From positions 59,788 through 119,706 of the forward strand of contig JAKVBX010000007.1 of assembly GCA_022446795.1 (NCBI GenBank): a stretch of 59,919 nt of DNA. The letters run 5' to 3'. The notes below the pieces were generated by a model. That model ran no database searches. It saw nothing but the letters and a program-made list of their open reading frames with translations, and was not told the origin of the DNA. Positions 25,558-33,970 of the stretch are shown in pieces. This DNA comes from Phycisphaerales bacterium (GTDB lineage: Bacteria > Planctomycetota > Phycisphaerae > Phycisphaerales > SM1A02). The stretch's first letter is position 1, and each line of letters opens with the position of its first letter. The position numbers and the translations under genes were made by a program.

Positions 25558-28038
25558 TCAGGCCTGGCAGCCGAAGGCCCCCAGCACGAGCAGGAGGTCA
25601 TCCACGTCGACCGTGCCGTTGCCATCCAGGTCAGCATCGGAGCCCGAGGCGCCCCATGCGGAAATCACTTCCAGGACATCGTTGACATCGACGGCACCAC
25701 TGCCATCCAGGTCGGAGGGGCACGGATTCGACTCGACCAGTACGAATCCGTCCATGCCCTGGCCAGCAGCGCCGTTCGCGGTCATGCCGATCATCAGCAG
25801 GTTGCCCTGGTATGTCGGGCAGGGCCGCTCGTGAATCGAGGCGTCCAGTGCCGCTGGCAGCAGCATGGGGGCACTGGCGGTTGACGCATAGGGTGCCACC
25901 GTGGCGTATCCGATCTGCTTGCTGTTGGGCCCGTTCTCCTGCGGAACGTACTCCTGCCAGGCGATCATGCGGGTGCCATCGCTGGCGACGGCCGGCCGCT
26001 GGTACACGCTCGAGCCGCCTGACGCCGTCGAGACCAGGATCGGGGTGCCGATGGGGCCGGTGTCATCCATGGGAATGATGAGCATGCCGTCGAAATCGCC
26101 CCAGGTATCAGACGTCGCCAGCATCACATCGCCGTTCTGGTTTGACGCCAGGCGTGGGTTGTGGACCCATGCGCTCGTGGCAAACAGGCCGATGGGCGCG
26201 CTCGGGGATCCACCGGCGGCGTCATACCGGCGGTAGTAGACCGTCTCGTCGTAGTTGGACGACATATGGACGTAGCTGGCGCCGAATCCGCCGTTCGAGA
26301 GCGGGGCGATCGAGGGGGAGTCGTAGTTATGGTCGGCGACGGAACTCGGGTTGATCCGGGACATGTTGCCCAGGGTGCCGTCGGCGTTGAGAACCCGAAT
26401 GTACGAGTCTCGACGAGAGATATCGCCGATCCGGGGCCAGGCAAAGGCGCAGGCGACCTGGCCGCTGTCCGTGATGGCGACGGTCGGCTGGGTTGCGGCG
26501 CTGAAGCTGCCATTTGGCGGCGTGCTCCAGGTGGAAATCGTCACGTTGCCACCAAGAGGCTGAAGGTCCATGTCATACCGCTGGACGAAGGCCTTGCGGA
26601 AGCCATCGCGGGAATCTGTCCAGGTGACGGCAAGACCCGACTCGGAAGAAGCAATGTCGAGACTCAAGGAGATTTGCGACCCGGCCGGTGTGTCCTGCAC
26701 TCGAACAGCGTCAGCGAGGGGCTCGCCATCGGCATTGAATGCCCGGACGAAGACCTCGGACAGGCCATTGCGGCTGTCCAGCCAGACCGAGAAGAAACCG
26801 CCTGCGGCACGGGAGGCCACGAGCGCCTGGTACTGGTCCTCTGAATCGGTGTCGTCACTGGTCGAGGCAACCGGGCCATCCGTGCCGCCGGAGATGCCAA
26901 TCGCGCGGTGCAGGATGTCGGTGTCCTCACCGTCAGAACTGGTCCACAGGAGCGTGGCATGATCGCCATGTCCGACCAGTTGAATGTCAGCAATGCTGGC
27001 TGCTGATGATGGCGGAAGGCACTGGCGATCACTCGGGTCCGCGGGGTAGCCGGTCGGCGCAATCCTGCGGGTCTGGACACGGTCTTCGGCTGATACCGGA
27101 TCGCGACTCATCCAGGCCGCGGCCCAGTTGTCGTCGGATGCCTGGGTCAGGACGAGGTCCCACGGGTTCGTGCTCAAGGCCGTGGAGTTGACCTCTTGCG
27201 GAGTACCGGTGGGGGTACCGGCGGCTGTGATGACCTGTGAGTACAGGACATATTCCGAATCGACGCGATCGGACCACATCACCAGGTTGTTACCAGTGGC
27301 ACCCGCCTCGATGGTGATCTCGAGGGACTGCACGGCCTCTTCGTTCAGGACATGCATGTCGCCCGTGGGCGTACCGTTGGCGTCAAGGTGACGGACCTTG
27401 GGTTGACTGAAGTAGGTCTCATCTCGGCCGATCCAGGCGACGACGAAGCCGCCGTCACCCTGGGGAGCGATGTCGAGGGGACCGAATTCGAAGTCCTCTG
27501 CCCCGAACATGGTGGGTCCATACAGCAGGGTCCCGTCGGGATTGAACACGGCGGTGTACAGCAGGCTCGTGGCTGACTTCCAGCCGATCATGACATTTCC
27601 ATTGGCACCGACGGCCAGGACTTCATTGCGGACGTTCCCGGTGACTTCATCGCCACTGATCTGGAAGCGGACCACGGGGCCATCGGGTGTGCCGTCGGAC
27701 TGCAGCCAGCGTCCACTCCAGCCGGTCTGGGCGGGGACGGACCAGGCCGAGAGAACCCGGCCATCGGGGGCATTGCTGATCATGGGCTCATCCGCTGAGT
27801 GTCCGCTGCTGATGGCGTAGCTCGGTGCCGGTGGGCTGCCATCGGTCGGAAGCAGTCGGGCCCGGATCGTGAATCCGCCGTCGCGGCTGTCGAGCCAGGT
27901 TGCGATCAGGCCGTCATCGCTCGAAGCGGTCGCATTCTCTACCTGGGTCAGCCCGGGCCCGCCGTCGTCGTTGAGGCGTACGGCCTCCCAGTTTGGTACT
28001 CCGCCGCATACCAGAGCAAGCGCGAATGAAACTGTCAT
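25558..28038 (-). CDS. large secreted beta-repeat protein with C-terminal dockerin pair (paralogue)
   Basis: An 826-aa exported protein, paralogue of the protein at 22688-25126. The start at 28038 gives the signal peptide MTVSFALALVCGG; the frame is open 45 codons further. The repeat region includes GLIATWLDSRDGGFTIRARL, GGFVVAWIGRD, GGFFSVWLDSRNG and GLAVTWTDSRDGFRKAFVQR, spaced as in a multi-bladed propeller. The C terminus has two dockerin loops (DLDGSGAVDVNDVL, DLDGNGTVDVDDLL) and ends FGCQA, with PCP before the first loop. Function unknown. It is separated from the paralogue by an AT-rich gap and a hairpin, so the two are probably transcribed separately. Confidence 0.75.
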   Translation of the reverse strand: MTVSFALALVCGGVPNWEAVRLNDDGGPGLTQVENATASSDDGLIATWLDSRDGGFTIRARLLPTDGSPPAPSYAISSGHSADEPMISNAPDGRVLSAWSVPAQTGWSGRWLQSDGTPDGPVVRFQISGDEVTGNVRNEVLAVGANGNVMIGWKSATSLLYTAVFNPDGTLLYGPTMFGAEDFEFGPLDIAPQGDGGFVVAWIGRDETYFSQPKVRHLDANGTPTGDMHVLNEEAVQSLEITIEAGATGNNLVMWSDRVDSEYVLYSQVITAAGTPTGTPQEVNSTALSTNPWDLVLTQASDDNWAAAWMSRDPVSAEDRVQTRRIAPTGYPADPSDRQCLPPSSAASIADIQLVGHGDHATLLWTSSDGEDTDILHRAIGISGGTDGPVASTSDDTDSEDQYQALVASRAAGGFFSVWLDSRNGLSEVFVRAFNADGEPLADAVRVQDTPAGSQISLSLDIASSESGLAVTWTDSRDGFRKAFVQRYDMDLQPLGGNVTISTWSTPPNGSFSAATQPTVAITDSGQVACAFAWPRIGDISRRDSYIRVLNADGTLGNMSRINPSSVADHNYDSPSIAPLSNGGFGASYVHMSSNYDETVYYRRYDAAGGSPSAPIGLFATSAWVHNPRLASNQNGDVMLATSDTWGDFDGMLIIPMDDTGPIGTPILVSTASGGSSVYQRPAVASDGTRMIAWQEYVPQENGPNSKQIGYATVAPYASTASAPMLLPAALDASIHERPCPTYQGNLLMIGMTANGAAGQGMDGFVLVESNPCPSDLDGSGAVDVNDVLEVISAWGASGSDADLDGNGTVDVDDLLLVLGAFGCQA

Positions 28039-28352
28039 CCTGGTGTATTCCCTTTGCGAGGTAAGAGCAATCCCGCTGTCCGTCCCGTTGGCGCACATGG
28101 ACAGCGACCTGACGTCGTGGTCAGCTGTTTGGGTGAAGATTGGGACCGCGGGGATTCCAAACCCGCCGTGCACTACCCTCTATCCCCTAGATGGCGAATG
28201 TGTCACGGAATTCGGATGTTTCTTGATTATTGCCACTATCGAGATCCGCCAAGCTGACCTGACAGGCTCATGGGTAAGTTGCAAGTCATTTCATGGCAAT
28301 GGTATAGGACCGTTTCGGCCTCGCGACCATCTTCGGTGGTGTCACCGTGGCC
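28039..28352. other. 314-bp intergenic region
   Basis: No gene recognised. On the minus strand TTGGCG is followed after 17 bp by TAATCA (around 28226-28253), a possible promoter for the gene starting at 28038. The fourth, weakest copy of the shared motif is at 28251-28267. The segment 28160-28300 is more AT-rich than its neighbours. Confidence 0.4.
28251..28267 (+). promoter_or_regulatory. shared upstream motif, weak copy 3
   Basis: AAGCTGACCTGACAGGC, 213 bp upstream of the dockerin gene start at 28038 and oppositely oriented, like copy 2. It abuts the CTTGGCGGA element on the other strand, which is also present upstream of 25126. Confidence 0.2.
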
Positions 28353-28817
28353 TCAATCGAGTGCCTTGACCGCCTCCAGGACCGCCTCGGCATGGTCGGG
28401 CACCTTGACCTTGTCCCAGCGTTGCTTGACCTTGCCATCGGACCCAATCAGGTAGGTGGTCCGGACAACGCCCATGTACGTTCGGCCGTACATGGACTTC
28501 TCCTGCCAGACGCCGTACTTCTCGCAGACCTTTGAGCCCACGTCGGCCAGGATCGGGAAGTTCAGATCATGCTTGTCGGCGAACTTGGCCTTGCTGGCGA
28601 CATCCTGGGGCGACACGCCCAGTACGACGGCCTTGGTTCGCTTGAACCGGGAGAGATCATCACGGAACTGGCAGGCCTGCTTGGTGCAGCCGGAGGTGTC
28701 GTCCTTCGGATAGAAATAGAGGACGACCGGCTGTCCCGCGTATTCGCTGAGCCGATGGGCTGTGCCATCCTGGTCCTTGAGGGTGAAGGCCGGGGCCTTC
28801 TTGCCGATCTCGATCAT
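28353..28817 (-). CDS. bcp: thioredoxin-dependent peroxiredoxin, Bcp/PrxQ type
   Basis: Reduces hydrogen peroxide and organic hydroperoxides using thioredoxin, cytoplasmic; 154 aa, the family's usual length. The peroxidatic Cys44 and resolving Cys49 are in DTSGCTKQACQFRD, the atypical two-Cys arrangement of PrxQ. Other family landmarks are FYPKDDTSGC, LGVSPQD, NFPILAD and YMGVVRTTYLI. It precedes a glutamine amidotransferase gene by about 55 bp in the opposite transcription order (both on the minus strand, bcp downstream), so the two may be co-transcribed. A TAAGAT box 35 bp upstream could serve as its own -10. Confidence 0.95.
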   Translation of the reverse strand: MIEIGKKAPAFTLKDQDGTAHRLSEYAGQPVVLYFYPKDDTSGCTKQACQFRDDLSRFKRTKAVVLGVSPQDVASKAKFADKHDLNFPILADVGSKVCEKYGVWQEKSMYGRTYMGVVRTTYLIGSDGKVKQRWDKVKVPDHAEAVLEAVKALD

Positions 28818-28872
28818 GGTGGGGGCTCCTCGTCAAGCGCCGAGGCGACATCTTACGACGTCCGGCGGACTG

Positions 28873-29604
28873 CTACAGGAACTCGGCGATGAAGCGACGA
28901 AGCAGTGCATTGGCTTCCGGGCAGGGGCCGCACCCGTCCAGGAGTTCCTGGGCCTGCGCTTCTCCAAAGACGGCCCCGTACTCCTCCCGGTACCTCAGGA
29001 AGCGCCGGCGATTGTCCTCGCCGGTCAACTCGGGATGAAACTGCGTGGCGTAGACCGGCGTCCCGTCGATCTTGATGGCCTGGTAGGGGCATCGATCGGT
29101 TTCGATCATGTTGATCACGCCCGTGGGCAGTCGATCAGCTCGGTCCTTGTGGCCGAACTGGACAGCGAACTCAGTGGGAAGTGATCCGAACAGGGGATCG
29201 CCGTCCGCGGTCGGGAGTCGCTTGGCCGTGCAGGTTCCGACCTCGGTGTTCTCACGGTCTTCGATGACCGAGCCACCGAGACCCACCACCATGGCCTGGA
29301 AGCCAAAGCAGGAGGCGAACATCGGGAAGCCGGCCTCGGCAGTGTCTGCGACGAAGTTGATCATGCCCGTGATCGGATCCGCCGGGTTGACCACGCCGAA
29401 GTCGCCCGAGCCACCCACGAGAACGGCGTCAACATCCTGGCGATGGGAGGCGGTAGGTGATTCCGTAAAGATGTCCAGTGTCCGGACCTGATCGACACCG
29501 ACGCCCAGTTGTTGGGCGAATGAGCGATGTTCCTCGTCGCGGATGACATCGCCGGGCAGGCGCGCCTGGAGAAGGAGAAAACGAAGATCAGCGGGGTTAG
29601 TCAT
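28873..29604 (-). CDS. class I glutamine amidotransferase-like protein
   Basis: A 243-aa stand-alone glutaminase-type domain resembling GMP synthase glutaminase. The nucleophile Cys99 is in FASCFGFQAM, and the His190/Glu192 pair is in QFHPELT. VLVGGSGDFGV (61-71) is the expected loop. Such proteins can act on gamma-glutamyl compounds or serve a partner synthetase; the partner is not visible here. The C-terminal tail contains a Cys pair (GCGPCPEA). It is cytoplasmic with no signal peptide, and is probably upstream of bcp in one transcript. Confidence 0.85.
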   Translation of the reverse strand: MTNPADLRFLLLQARLPGDVIRDEEHRSFAQQLGVGVDQVRTLDIFTESPTASHRQDVDAVLVGGSGDFGVVNPADPITGMINFVADTAEAGFPMFASCFGFQAMVVGLGGSVIEDRENTEVGTCTAKRLPTADGDPLFGSLPTEFAVQFGHKDRADRLPTGVINMIETDRCPYQAIKIDGTPVYATQFHPELTGEDNRRRFLRYREEYGAVFGEAQAQELLDGCGPCPEANALLRRFIAEFL

Positions 29605-29710
29605 GGAGCACCGTTCAGTTCTGATCCCAAGTCGGTAGTGGTACCGGTGTACGCTACCATGCCGTCATTGGCACGCGAGAGGCCAGGAAAGAGACCAACA
29701 GGAGATCGTG

Positions 29711-30193
29711 ATGAGCATGGAACAGCGGGTTGAGCAGTTGGAACGTCGCATTCGTCGACACCGGTTCGGAATGCTGGCGATGGGCCTGGGATTGGGCGCC
29801 GCCGTTTTCCTGGGCATGGTGCAGAAGGCACCGACGGAGATGACGCTTGAGCAGTTGATCATCACGAAGGATGGCAAGGCTCGCATCTTCATCGGAACCG
29901 ATCCGGAGAATGGCGGTGTTGGTTTCTCGGTCATGGATCCTGGCGGGAAGGATCGCATCAGCTTCGGCAGTGATCCGCTCACTGGAGAGTACGGTTTCGC
30001 CTTGGTGGACGATAAGGGCAAGGCACGGATCGCTGCGGGGACCAATCCACAGACCGGTGCCGGTATCGCCATCATGGATAAGAACGAAACGCCGCGGATC
30101 GTGCTGGGCGATGGTCTGGAAGGAGCTGGCGTGATGCTGATCGGTGCCGGAATGACCGAGGTGCCCATGCCCCAGCAGCCGGGCAAGAAATGA
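29711..30193 (+). CDS. membrane-anchored beta-repeat protein
   Basis: Unknown function, 160 aa. An N-terminal basic heptad-like helix (residues 1-20, EQRVEQLERRIRRHR) leads into one membrane segment (about 21-38). Then come repeats of about 28 residues with GKARIFIGTDPENGGVGFSV, GKDRISFGSDPLTGEYGFAL, GKARIAAGTNPQTGAGIAIM and TPRIVLGDG, which look like a small beta-solenoid or sheet. The ATG at 29711 was chosen over the GTG at 29708 because AGGAG is correctly placed. The stop overlaps the start of the next gene by 4 bp (ATGA), which predicts translational coupling. Confidence 0.65.
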   Translation: MSMEQRVEQLERRIRRHRFGMLAMGLGLGAAVFLGMVQKAPTEMTLEQLIITKDGKARIFIGTDPENGGVGFSVMDPGGKDRISFGSDPLTGEYGFALVDDKGKARIAAGTNPQTGAGIAIMDKNETPRIVLGDGLEGAGVMLIGAGMTEVPMPQQPGKK

Positions 30194-31086
30194 CAAGGGG
30201 TGACCAGTCGAGCAGCGTCAGTGTGGCGCTGATCGTGAGCAGCCTGTTGCTTGCGGGCTGTCAATCGAACACCACGGAACCCGGGCCTGCATCAGCGGCG
30301 GCCCGGGTTCCTGTTTCGACCGTGGATGATCCGCGATGGCCGTTGACGGACCGCGAGCGGAACGCCTTGACGCAGGCCCGCTTCACGCAGGTCTCCATGC
30401 CCTTCGGCATCCTGCTGGCTGCCGATGAGGACATGCCGCCGGCCTACGTGCGGCAGGCAGCGGCGATCCTGGCCGAGATGATGGACCAGGACATGAACGG
30501 GGTGGTCGATGATCCAGCCGTGGCGAAGGTCCTGGCGCAGCGCGACGTGTGCTGGCTGGCCATGCCCATGGACCACGAGGCCTGGGAAGAAGAACAACTG
30601 CCGCGACTCGAGCGGGTGCTGGGCTACGACATCATCATCCCCGAGTGGTGGATGGAGGTCCGCGGTGATGAGCCTGATGCGCGTGGCCAGGCGGTGATGG
30701 TCGAGGAAGTGCATCACTTCATCACCCAGTTCGGGTACAGCGAGGTCTATCCCGAGGCCTTCGGTGTCGATGACTGGAACTCGGTCATCGCCCGGGAAAC
30801 GCAGCGGGCCCAGTGCGACTTCTGGCAGCATCCGGAGAATGACTGCCCCGGGAGCCCAGCCGAGTACGGGGGGGACTGCAGTGACCCCAATTGCGATGTG
30901 GTGGAGTTCTATCAGCAGGTCGTGGTGATGCGGGCCGGCATGGAGCCGGGCTGGCTGGGTATCGGTTTCCCGGAGGATCGTGCGGCCCTGGAGGCCCGAC
31001 TTGGTGACGAGATCAAGCGCGTCATGGACGATCCTCGCTATCACCAGTTGCAACGGCCACTGACCTTCGCCTATCCCGTCGACTGA
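30190..31086 (+). CDS. lipoprotein of unknown function
   Basis: A 298-aa predicted lipoprotein (lipobox LLLAGC, Cys at 24) followed by a disordered Pro/Ala linker. The rest is a soluble domain with LTDRERNALTQARFTQVSMPFGILLAADEDMPPAYVRQAAAILAEMMD-type helices, then VMVEEVHHFITQFGYSEVYPEAFGVDDWNS. The acidic/His pairs (EEVHH, ETQRAQCDFWQHPENDCPG) could bind metal, but no known motif fits. It overlaps the upstream gene by 4 bp. A perfect 12-bp hairpin (30276-30311) lies within the linker codons, which is unusual inside a gene. Confidence 0.7.
   Translation: MTRGDQSSSVSVALIVSSLLLAGCQSNTTEPGPASAAARVPVSTVDDPRWPLTDRERNALTQARFTQVSMPFGILLAADEDMPPAYVRQAAAILAEMMDQDMNGVVDDPAVAKVLAQRDVCWLAMPMDHEAWEEEQLPRLERVLGYDIIIPEWWMEVRGDEPDARGQAVMVEEVHHFITQFGYSEVYPEAFGVDDWNSVIARETQRAQCDFWQHPENDCPGSPAEYGGDCSDPNCDVVEFYQQVVVMRAGMEPGWLGIGFPEDRAALEARLGDEIKRVMDDPRYHQLQRPLTFAYPVD
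30276..30311 (+). other. perfect 12-bp hairpin inside a coding region
   Basis: GGAACCCGGGCC/GGCCCGGGTTCC with a 12-nt loop, followed by TGTTTC, 83 bp after the stop of the gene ending at 30193. It has the shape of a terminator but lies in the linker of the coupled lipoprotein gene, so it may act as an attenuator or polarity element. Confidence 0.4.
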
Positions 31087-31122
31087 TATCATCCGGTCAA
31101 GACGTATTCGCGAGGACTGACC

Positions 31123-32343
31123 ATGTTCAACATCCTGTCTCTTGTCCTGCTGATGGTGTCCGCGGCTGCGCCCGGGCCAGTGATCGGTGATCTCACCAGT
31201 ACCTCGGTTCGGCTGTGGGTGCACACGGACGGTCCAAAGGAGGTTCCGGTGGTTGTCCGTGACGGTGAAGGTACACCCGTCCAGGAACTGAAGGCAACGA
31301 CTACCGCCGCCAACGGCAACTGCTCGACGATCACGATCCAGGGCCTGGAGCCGGGAACGCGGTATACCTACAGCGTTGGCGGTCAATCGCAGGAGGCCTG
31401 GTGGTTCCGGACACTGGCGGACCCTGCGCCGTCCTGTCGCATGGCATTTGGCTCCTGTGCGAATGAAAAGGAGGGGTCATCCAAGGTCTGGCGTCGGTTG
31501 GACGCGGAGAACCTGACGGCCCTGGTCCTGCTGGGTGATACGCCATACATCGATACGACCAATCTCGATCGACAGCGCGAGCGGTACCGCGAGTTTTCCG
31601 CGGTCCCGGCGTTCGGCACGCTCGTGGCACATGTGCCGCTCTATTCCACCTGGGATGATCATGACTTCGGTCGCAATGACACCGATGGCAACCTCCCGGG
31701 GAAGGAAAACAGCCGCCGGGCCTTTCGGGAGCATCGGCCCAATCCGAGTTTCGGAGAGGACGGCAAGGGGATCTACACGAGTTTCCGACAGGGACCGGTA
31801 GAGGTCTTCCTGCTGGATCCCCGCTGGTTCGCCCGGACCGAGGGCGAGGAAGAGGATCCTTCGTTGCTTGGTGCTCAGCAGTGGAAGTGGCTGGAGCGGT
31901 CGCTGGGGCAGTCAACGGCGCCGTACAAGGTCATTGCCGGTGGGATGGTCTTCAATGCCGCGGTCCGAAAGGGCAAGTCGGACTGCTGGGGCGTGTACCC
32001 GAAGGAATACGCGCGCTTGCTGGAGGTCATCAAGAAGACGGGCAGTACTGGTGTCGTCTTCGTCAGCGGCGATGTTCACTGGAGCCGGGCCATCCAGCAC
32101 GACACGGCAGACGTGGTCGGCTATGACGTCTTCGAGTTCGTCACCAGTCCCATTCATGAGCACTTGATCAAGGCCGCGGATGCGCCGCACCCTGGACTGG
32201 CCTTCAGCATTGGTGAGGTCAACAGCTTTCTGCTGCTGGATGCGGCGCCCGGTCCCGAGGGGCCGGTCCTGTCGATGAGCCTGTGCAATGCTGCTGGAGA
32301 ACGGCTGTATTCCAAGCAGTGGGACTCCCCGCCAGGGCAGTAG
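31123..32343 (+). CDS. PhoD-like metallophosphatase, secreted
   Basis: Exported alkaline phosphatase D-type phosphoesterase, 406 aa, signal peptide MFNILSLVLLMVSAAA. An N-terminal fibronectin-like domain (residues 18-95) is followed by the metallophosphatase domain with FGSCANEKE, LVLLGDTPYID, YSTWDDHDFGRND and FVSGDVHWSRA, the metal-binding Asp/His/Asn set of PhoD proteins. PhoD enzymes hydrolyse phosphate mono- and diesters and use Ca and Fe in known cases. It lies 36 bp after the lipoprotein gene, possibly the same transcript. The fold is clear, the substrate is not. Confidence 0.88.
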   Translation: MFNILSLVLLMVSAAAPGPVIGDLTSTSVRLWVHTDGPKEVPVVVRDGEGTPVQELKATTTAANGNCSTITIQGLEPGTRYTYSVGGQSQEAWWFRTLADPAPSCRMAFGSCANEKEGSSKVWRRLDAENLTALVLLGDTPYIDTTNLDRQRERYREFSAVPAFGTLVAHVPLYSTWDDHDFGRNDTDGNLPGKENSRRAFREHRPNPSFGEDGKGIYTSFRQGPVEVFLLDPRWFARTEGEEEDPSLLGAQQWKWLERSLGQSTAPYKVIAGGMVFNAAVRKGKSDCWGVYPKEYARLLEVIKKTGSTGVVFVSGDVHWSRAIQHDTADVVGYDVFEFVTSPIHEHLIKAADAPHPGLAFSIGEVNSFLLLDAAPGPEGPVLSMSLCNAAGERLYSKQWDSPPGQ

Positions 32344-32433
32344 AGTCGCCCATGTCCCCAGGCAGGTGAAGGCCTTCTCCAGGCCGCAGGGGATCGATCC
32401 CGGGGGCATCCCAGGAAAATCACACGGTTTCCC

Positions 32434-32450
32434 GAGTTGATCTGAAAGAC
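32434..32450 (+). promoter_or_regulatory. shared upstream motif, copy 4
   Basis: GAGTTGATCTGAAAGAC, 97 bp upstream of the papain-like protease/dockerin gene and in the same orientation. Nearly identical to 4984-5000 (minus) and 25313-25330. Confidence 0.3.
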
Positions 32451-32546
32451 GGTCGGCTCCGCTGTCGCATCTGCTCATGAGGCGACCGGCCTCGGCTCCA
32501 CAGGCAAGGGGGGCAACGGAACGAACAGATCCGGGAGGATCCAGCT

Positions 32547-33863
32547 ATGGCTATTCAGGAGACGTACAGAGAACAGGTTCAGGCATCCCCAGGCCGCCAA
32601 CAGCGGTTGCAGGCAGGACGCACATGGCGATACGCAGCAATCGCGTCACCCCTGCTCCTTGCGGTAGCGGCTGTGAATGCCGGCCCGACCCTCACGACAT
32701 CATCCGGCCTTTCCGACGCTGATATCACGGCGCTGGAAGCCAAGGGCATCAAGAATGGATGGACCTTCAAGGTCTCGAAGAACCCTGCGACCCAGTATGA
32801 CCTGTCCGAGTTGACAGGCCTGGTGGTGCCGGATGACTGGCGCCGAGATGCGCCATTCGACAATTCACCGCCACGGTCCGGTGTCGGCTTCCCGGCGACG
32901 TTCGACTGGCGTGATATTGGCGGTTCGGACTATCTCACGCCGGTTCGTGACCAGGCCGGGTGCGGCAGTTGCTGGGCATTTGCGCTCTACGGCAGTTTCG
33001 AGAGCGGACTGCGCCGCAAGTACGGTCTGTCAACGGATCTTTCCGAGCAGTGGTTGGTCAGTTGCTGCGGCCTGGGTGGCTGCGATGGTGAATGGCCGGG
33101 TACGGCTGCCAATTTCCTCCTGGGCACGCCGGCCTATGCCGATGCCTGTGGCGGTAGTGGTGCGGTGCTCGAGTCGGCGTTGCCCTACGCGGGCTACGAC
33201 GCCTCGTGTTCGTGTCCCTATGACCATCCCTATACGATCGAGAACTGGTCCTTCATCGGGCCCGAGTGGGGGACGCCGTCACAGCAGCAGTTGAAGCAGG
33301 CCATCCTGGATCATGGCCCGATCACCGTCTGCGTGACCGCCAACTCCGCGTTCATGTCCTACGGCGGTGGCATCTTCAATGCGTCCGACGAGAGCTGGAT
33401 CAATCATGCTGTCGTCCTTGTCGGCTGGGATGATGACCAGGGCGAGAACGGCGTCTGGATCATGCGTAACTCCTGGGGCCCCGGCTGGGGCGAGGGCGGA
33501 TACATGCGCATCGAGTATGGCACGTCCAACATCGGCTACAACGCGCTCTACGTGGACGTCGGCGACACGACCAACGGTGCCTGCTGCTTCGATGGTGGCT
33601 GCCTGTTCGGTCCCGAGGCCAACTGTGACAGCATCGGTGGCACCTTCCTGGGTGCTGGCGAAGTCTGCATGGAAGACACCTGCTCGCTTCCCTGCCCACC
33701 GGATATCGATGGTGATGGCACGGTCGGAGTCGATGACCTGCTGGCCGCGATCGGTGGCTTCGGTCTGCCCTGTGATGATTGTCCGGAAGACGTCGACGGC
33801 AGCGGTGCGGTTGACACGGACGATCTCCTGGCCATCATCGCCCGCTGGGGCGCCTGTCCCTGA
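32547..33863 (+). CDS. papain-like (C1) cysteine protease with GACC module and dockerin pair
   Basis: A 438-aa exported protease. An N-terminal segment with a hydrophobic helix (31-45) is followed by a short pro-region and the C1 domain. Gln136 and catalytic Cys142 are in DQAGCGSCWAFA, His287 in INHAVVLVGW and Asn308 in MRNSWGPGWGEGGY. After the peptidase domain comes one Cys-rich GACC module (residues 345-383), also found many times in the proteins at 1248 and 3138. Two dockerin loops follow (DIDGDGTVGVDDLL, DVDGSGAVDTDDLL), ending WGACP. The start has a strong GGGAGGATCC upstream. It probably degrades extracellular protein. Confidence 0.9.
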   Translation: MAIQETYREQVQASPGRQQRLQAGRTWRYAAIASPLLLAVAAVNAGPTLTTSSGLSDADITALEAKGIKNGWTFKVSKNPATQYDLSELTGLVVPDDWRRDAPFDNSPPRSGVGFPATFDWRDIGGSDYLTPVRDQAGCGSCWAFALYGSFESGLRRKYGLSTDLSEQWLVSCCGLGGCDGEWPGTAANFLLGTPAYADACGGSGAVLESALPYAGYDASCSCPYDHPYTIENWSFIGPEWGTPSQQQLKQAILDHGPITVCVTANSAFMSYGGGIFNASDESWINHAVVLVGWDDDQGENGVWIMRNSWGPGWGEGGYMRIEYGTSNIGYNALYVDVGDTTNGACCFDGGCLFGPEANCDSIGGTFLGAGEVCMEDTCSLPCPPDIDGDGTVGVDDLLAAIGGFGLPCDDCPEDVDGSGAVDTDDLLAIIARWGACP

Positions 33864-33890
33864 TCCCAGTATTGACGCCGTATTGATTCC

Positions 33891-33919
33891 AGCCCCGTCG
33901 GCCAGTGGTCGGCGGGGCT
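33891..33919 (+). terminator. rho-independent terminator
   Basis: 10-bp stem AGCCCCGTCG/CGGCGGGGCT with one G-U pair and a 9-nt loop, then GTTCAC, 27 bp past the protease stop. Confidence 0.7.
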
Positions 33920-33970
33920 GTTCACATGGGGTCCATGGATGCCGTGCATCGAGCTTGGTAGAGTGGCTCC

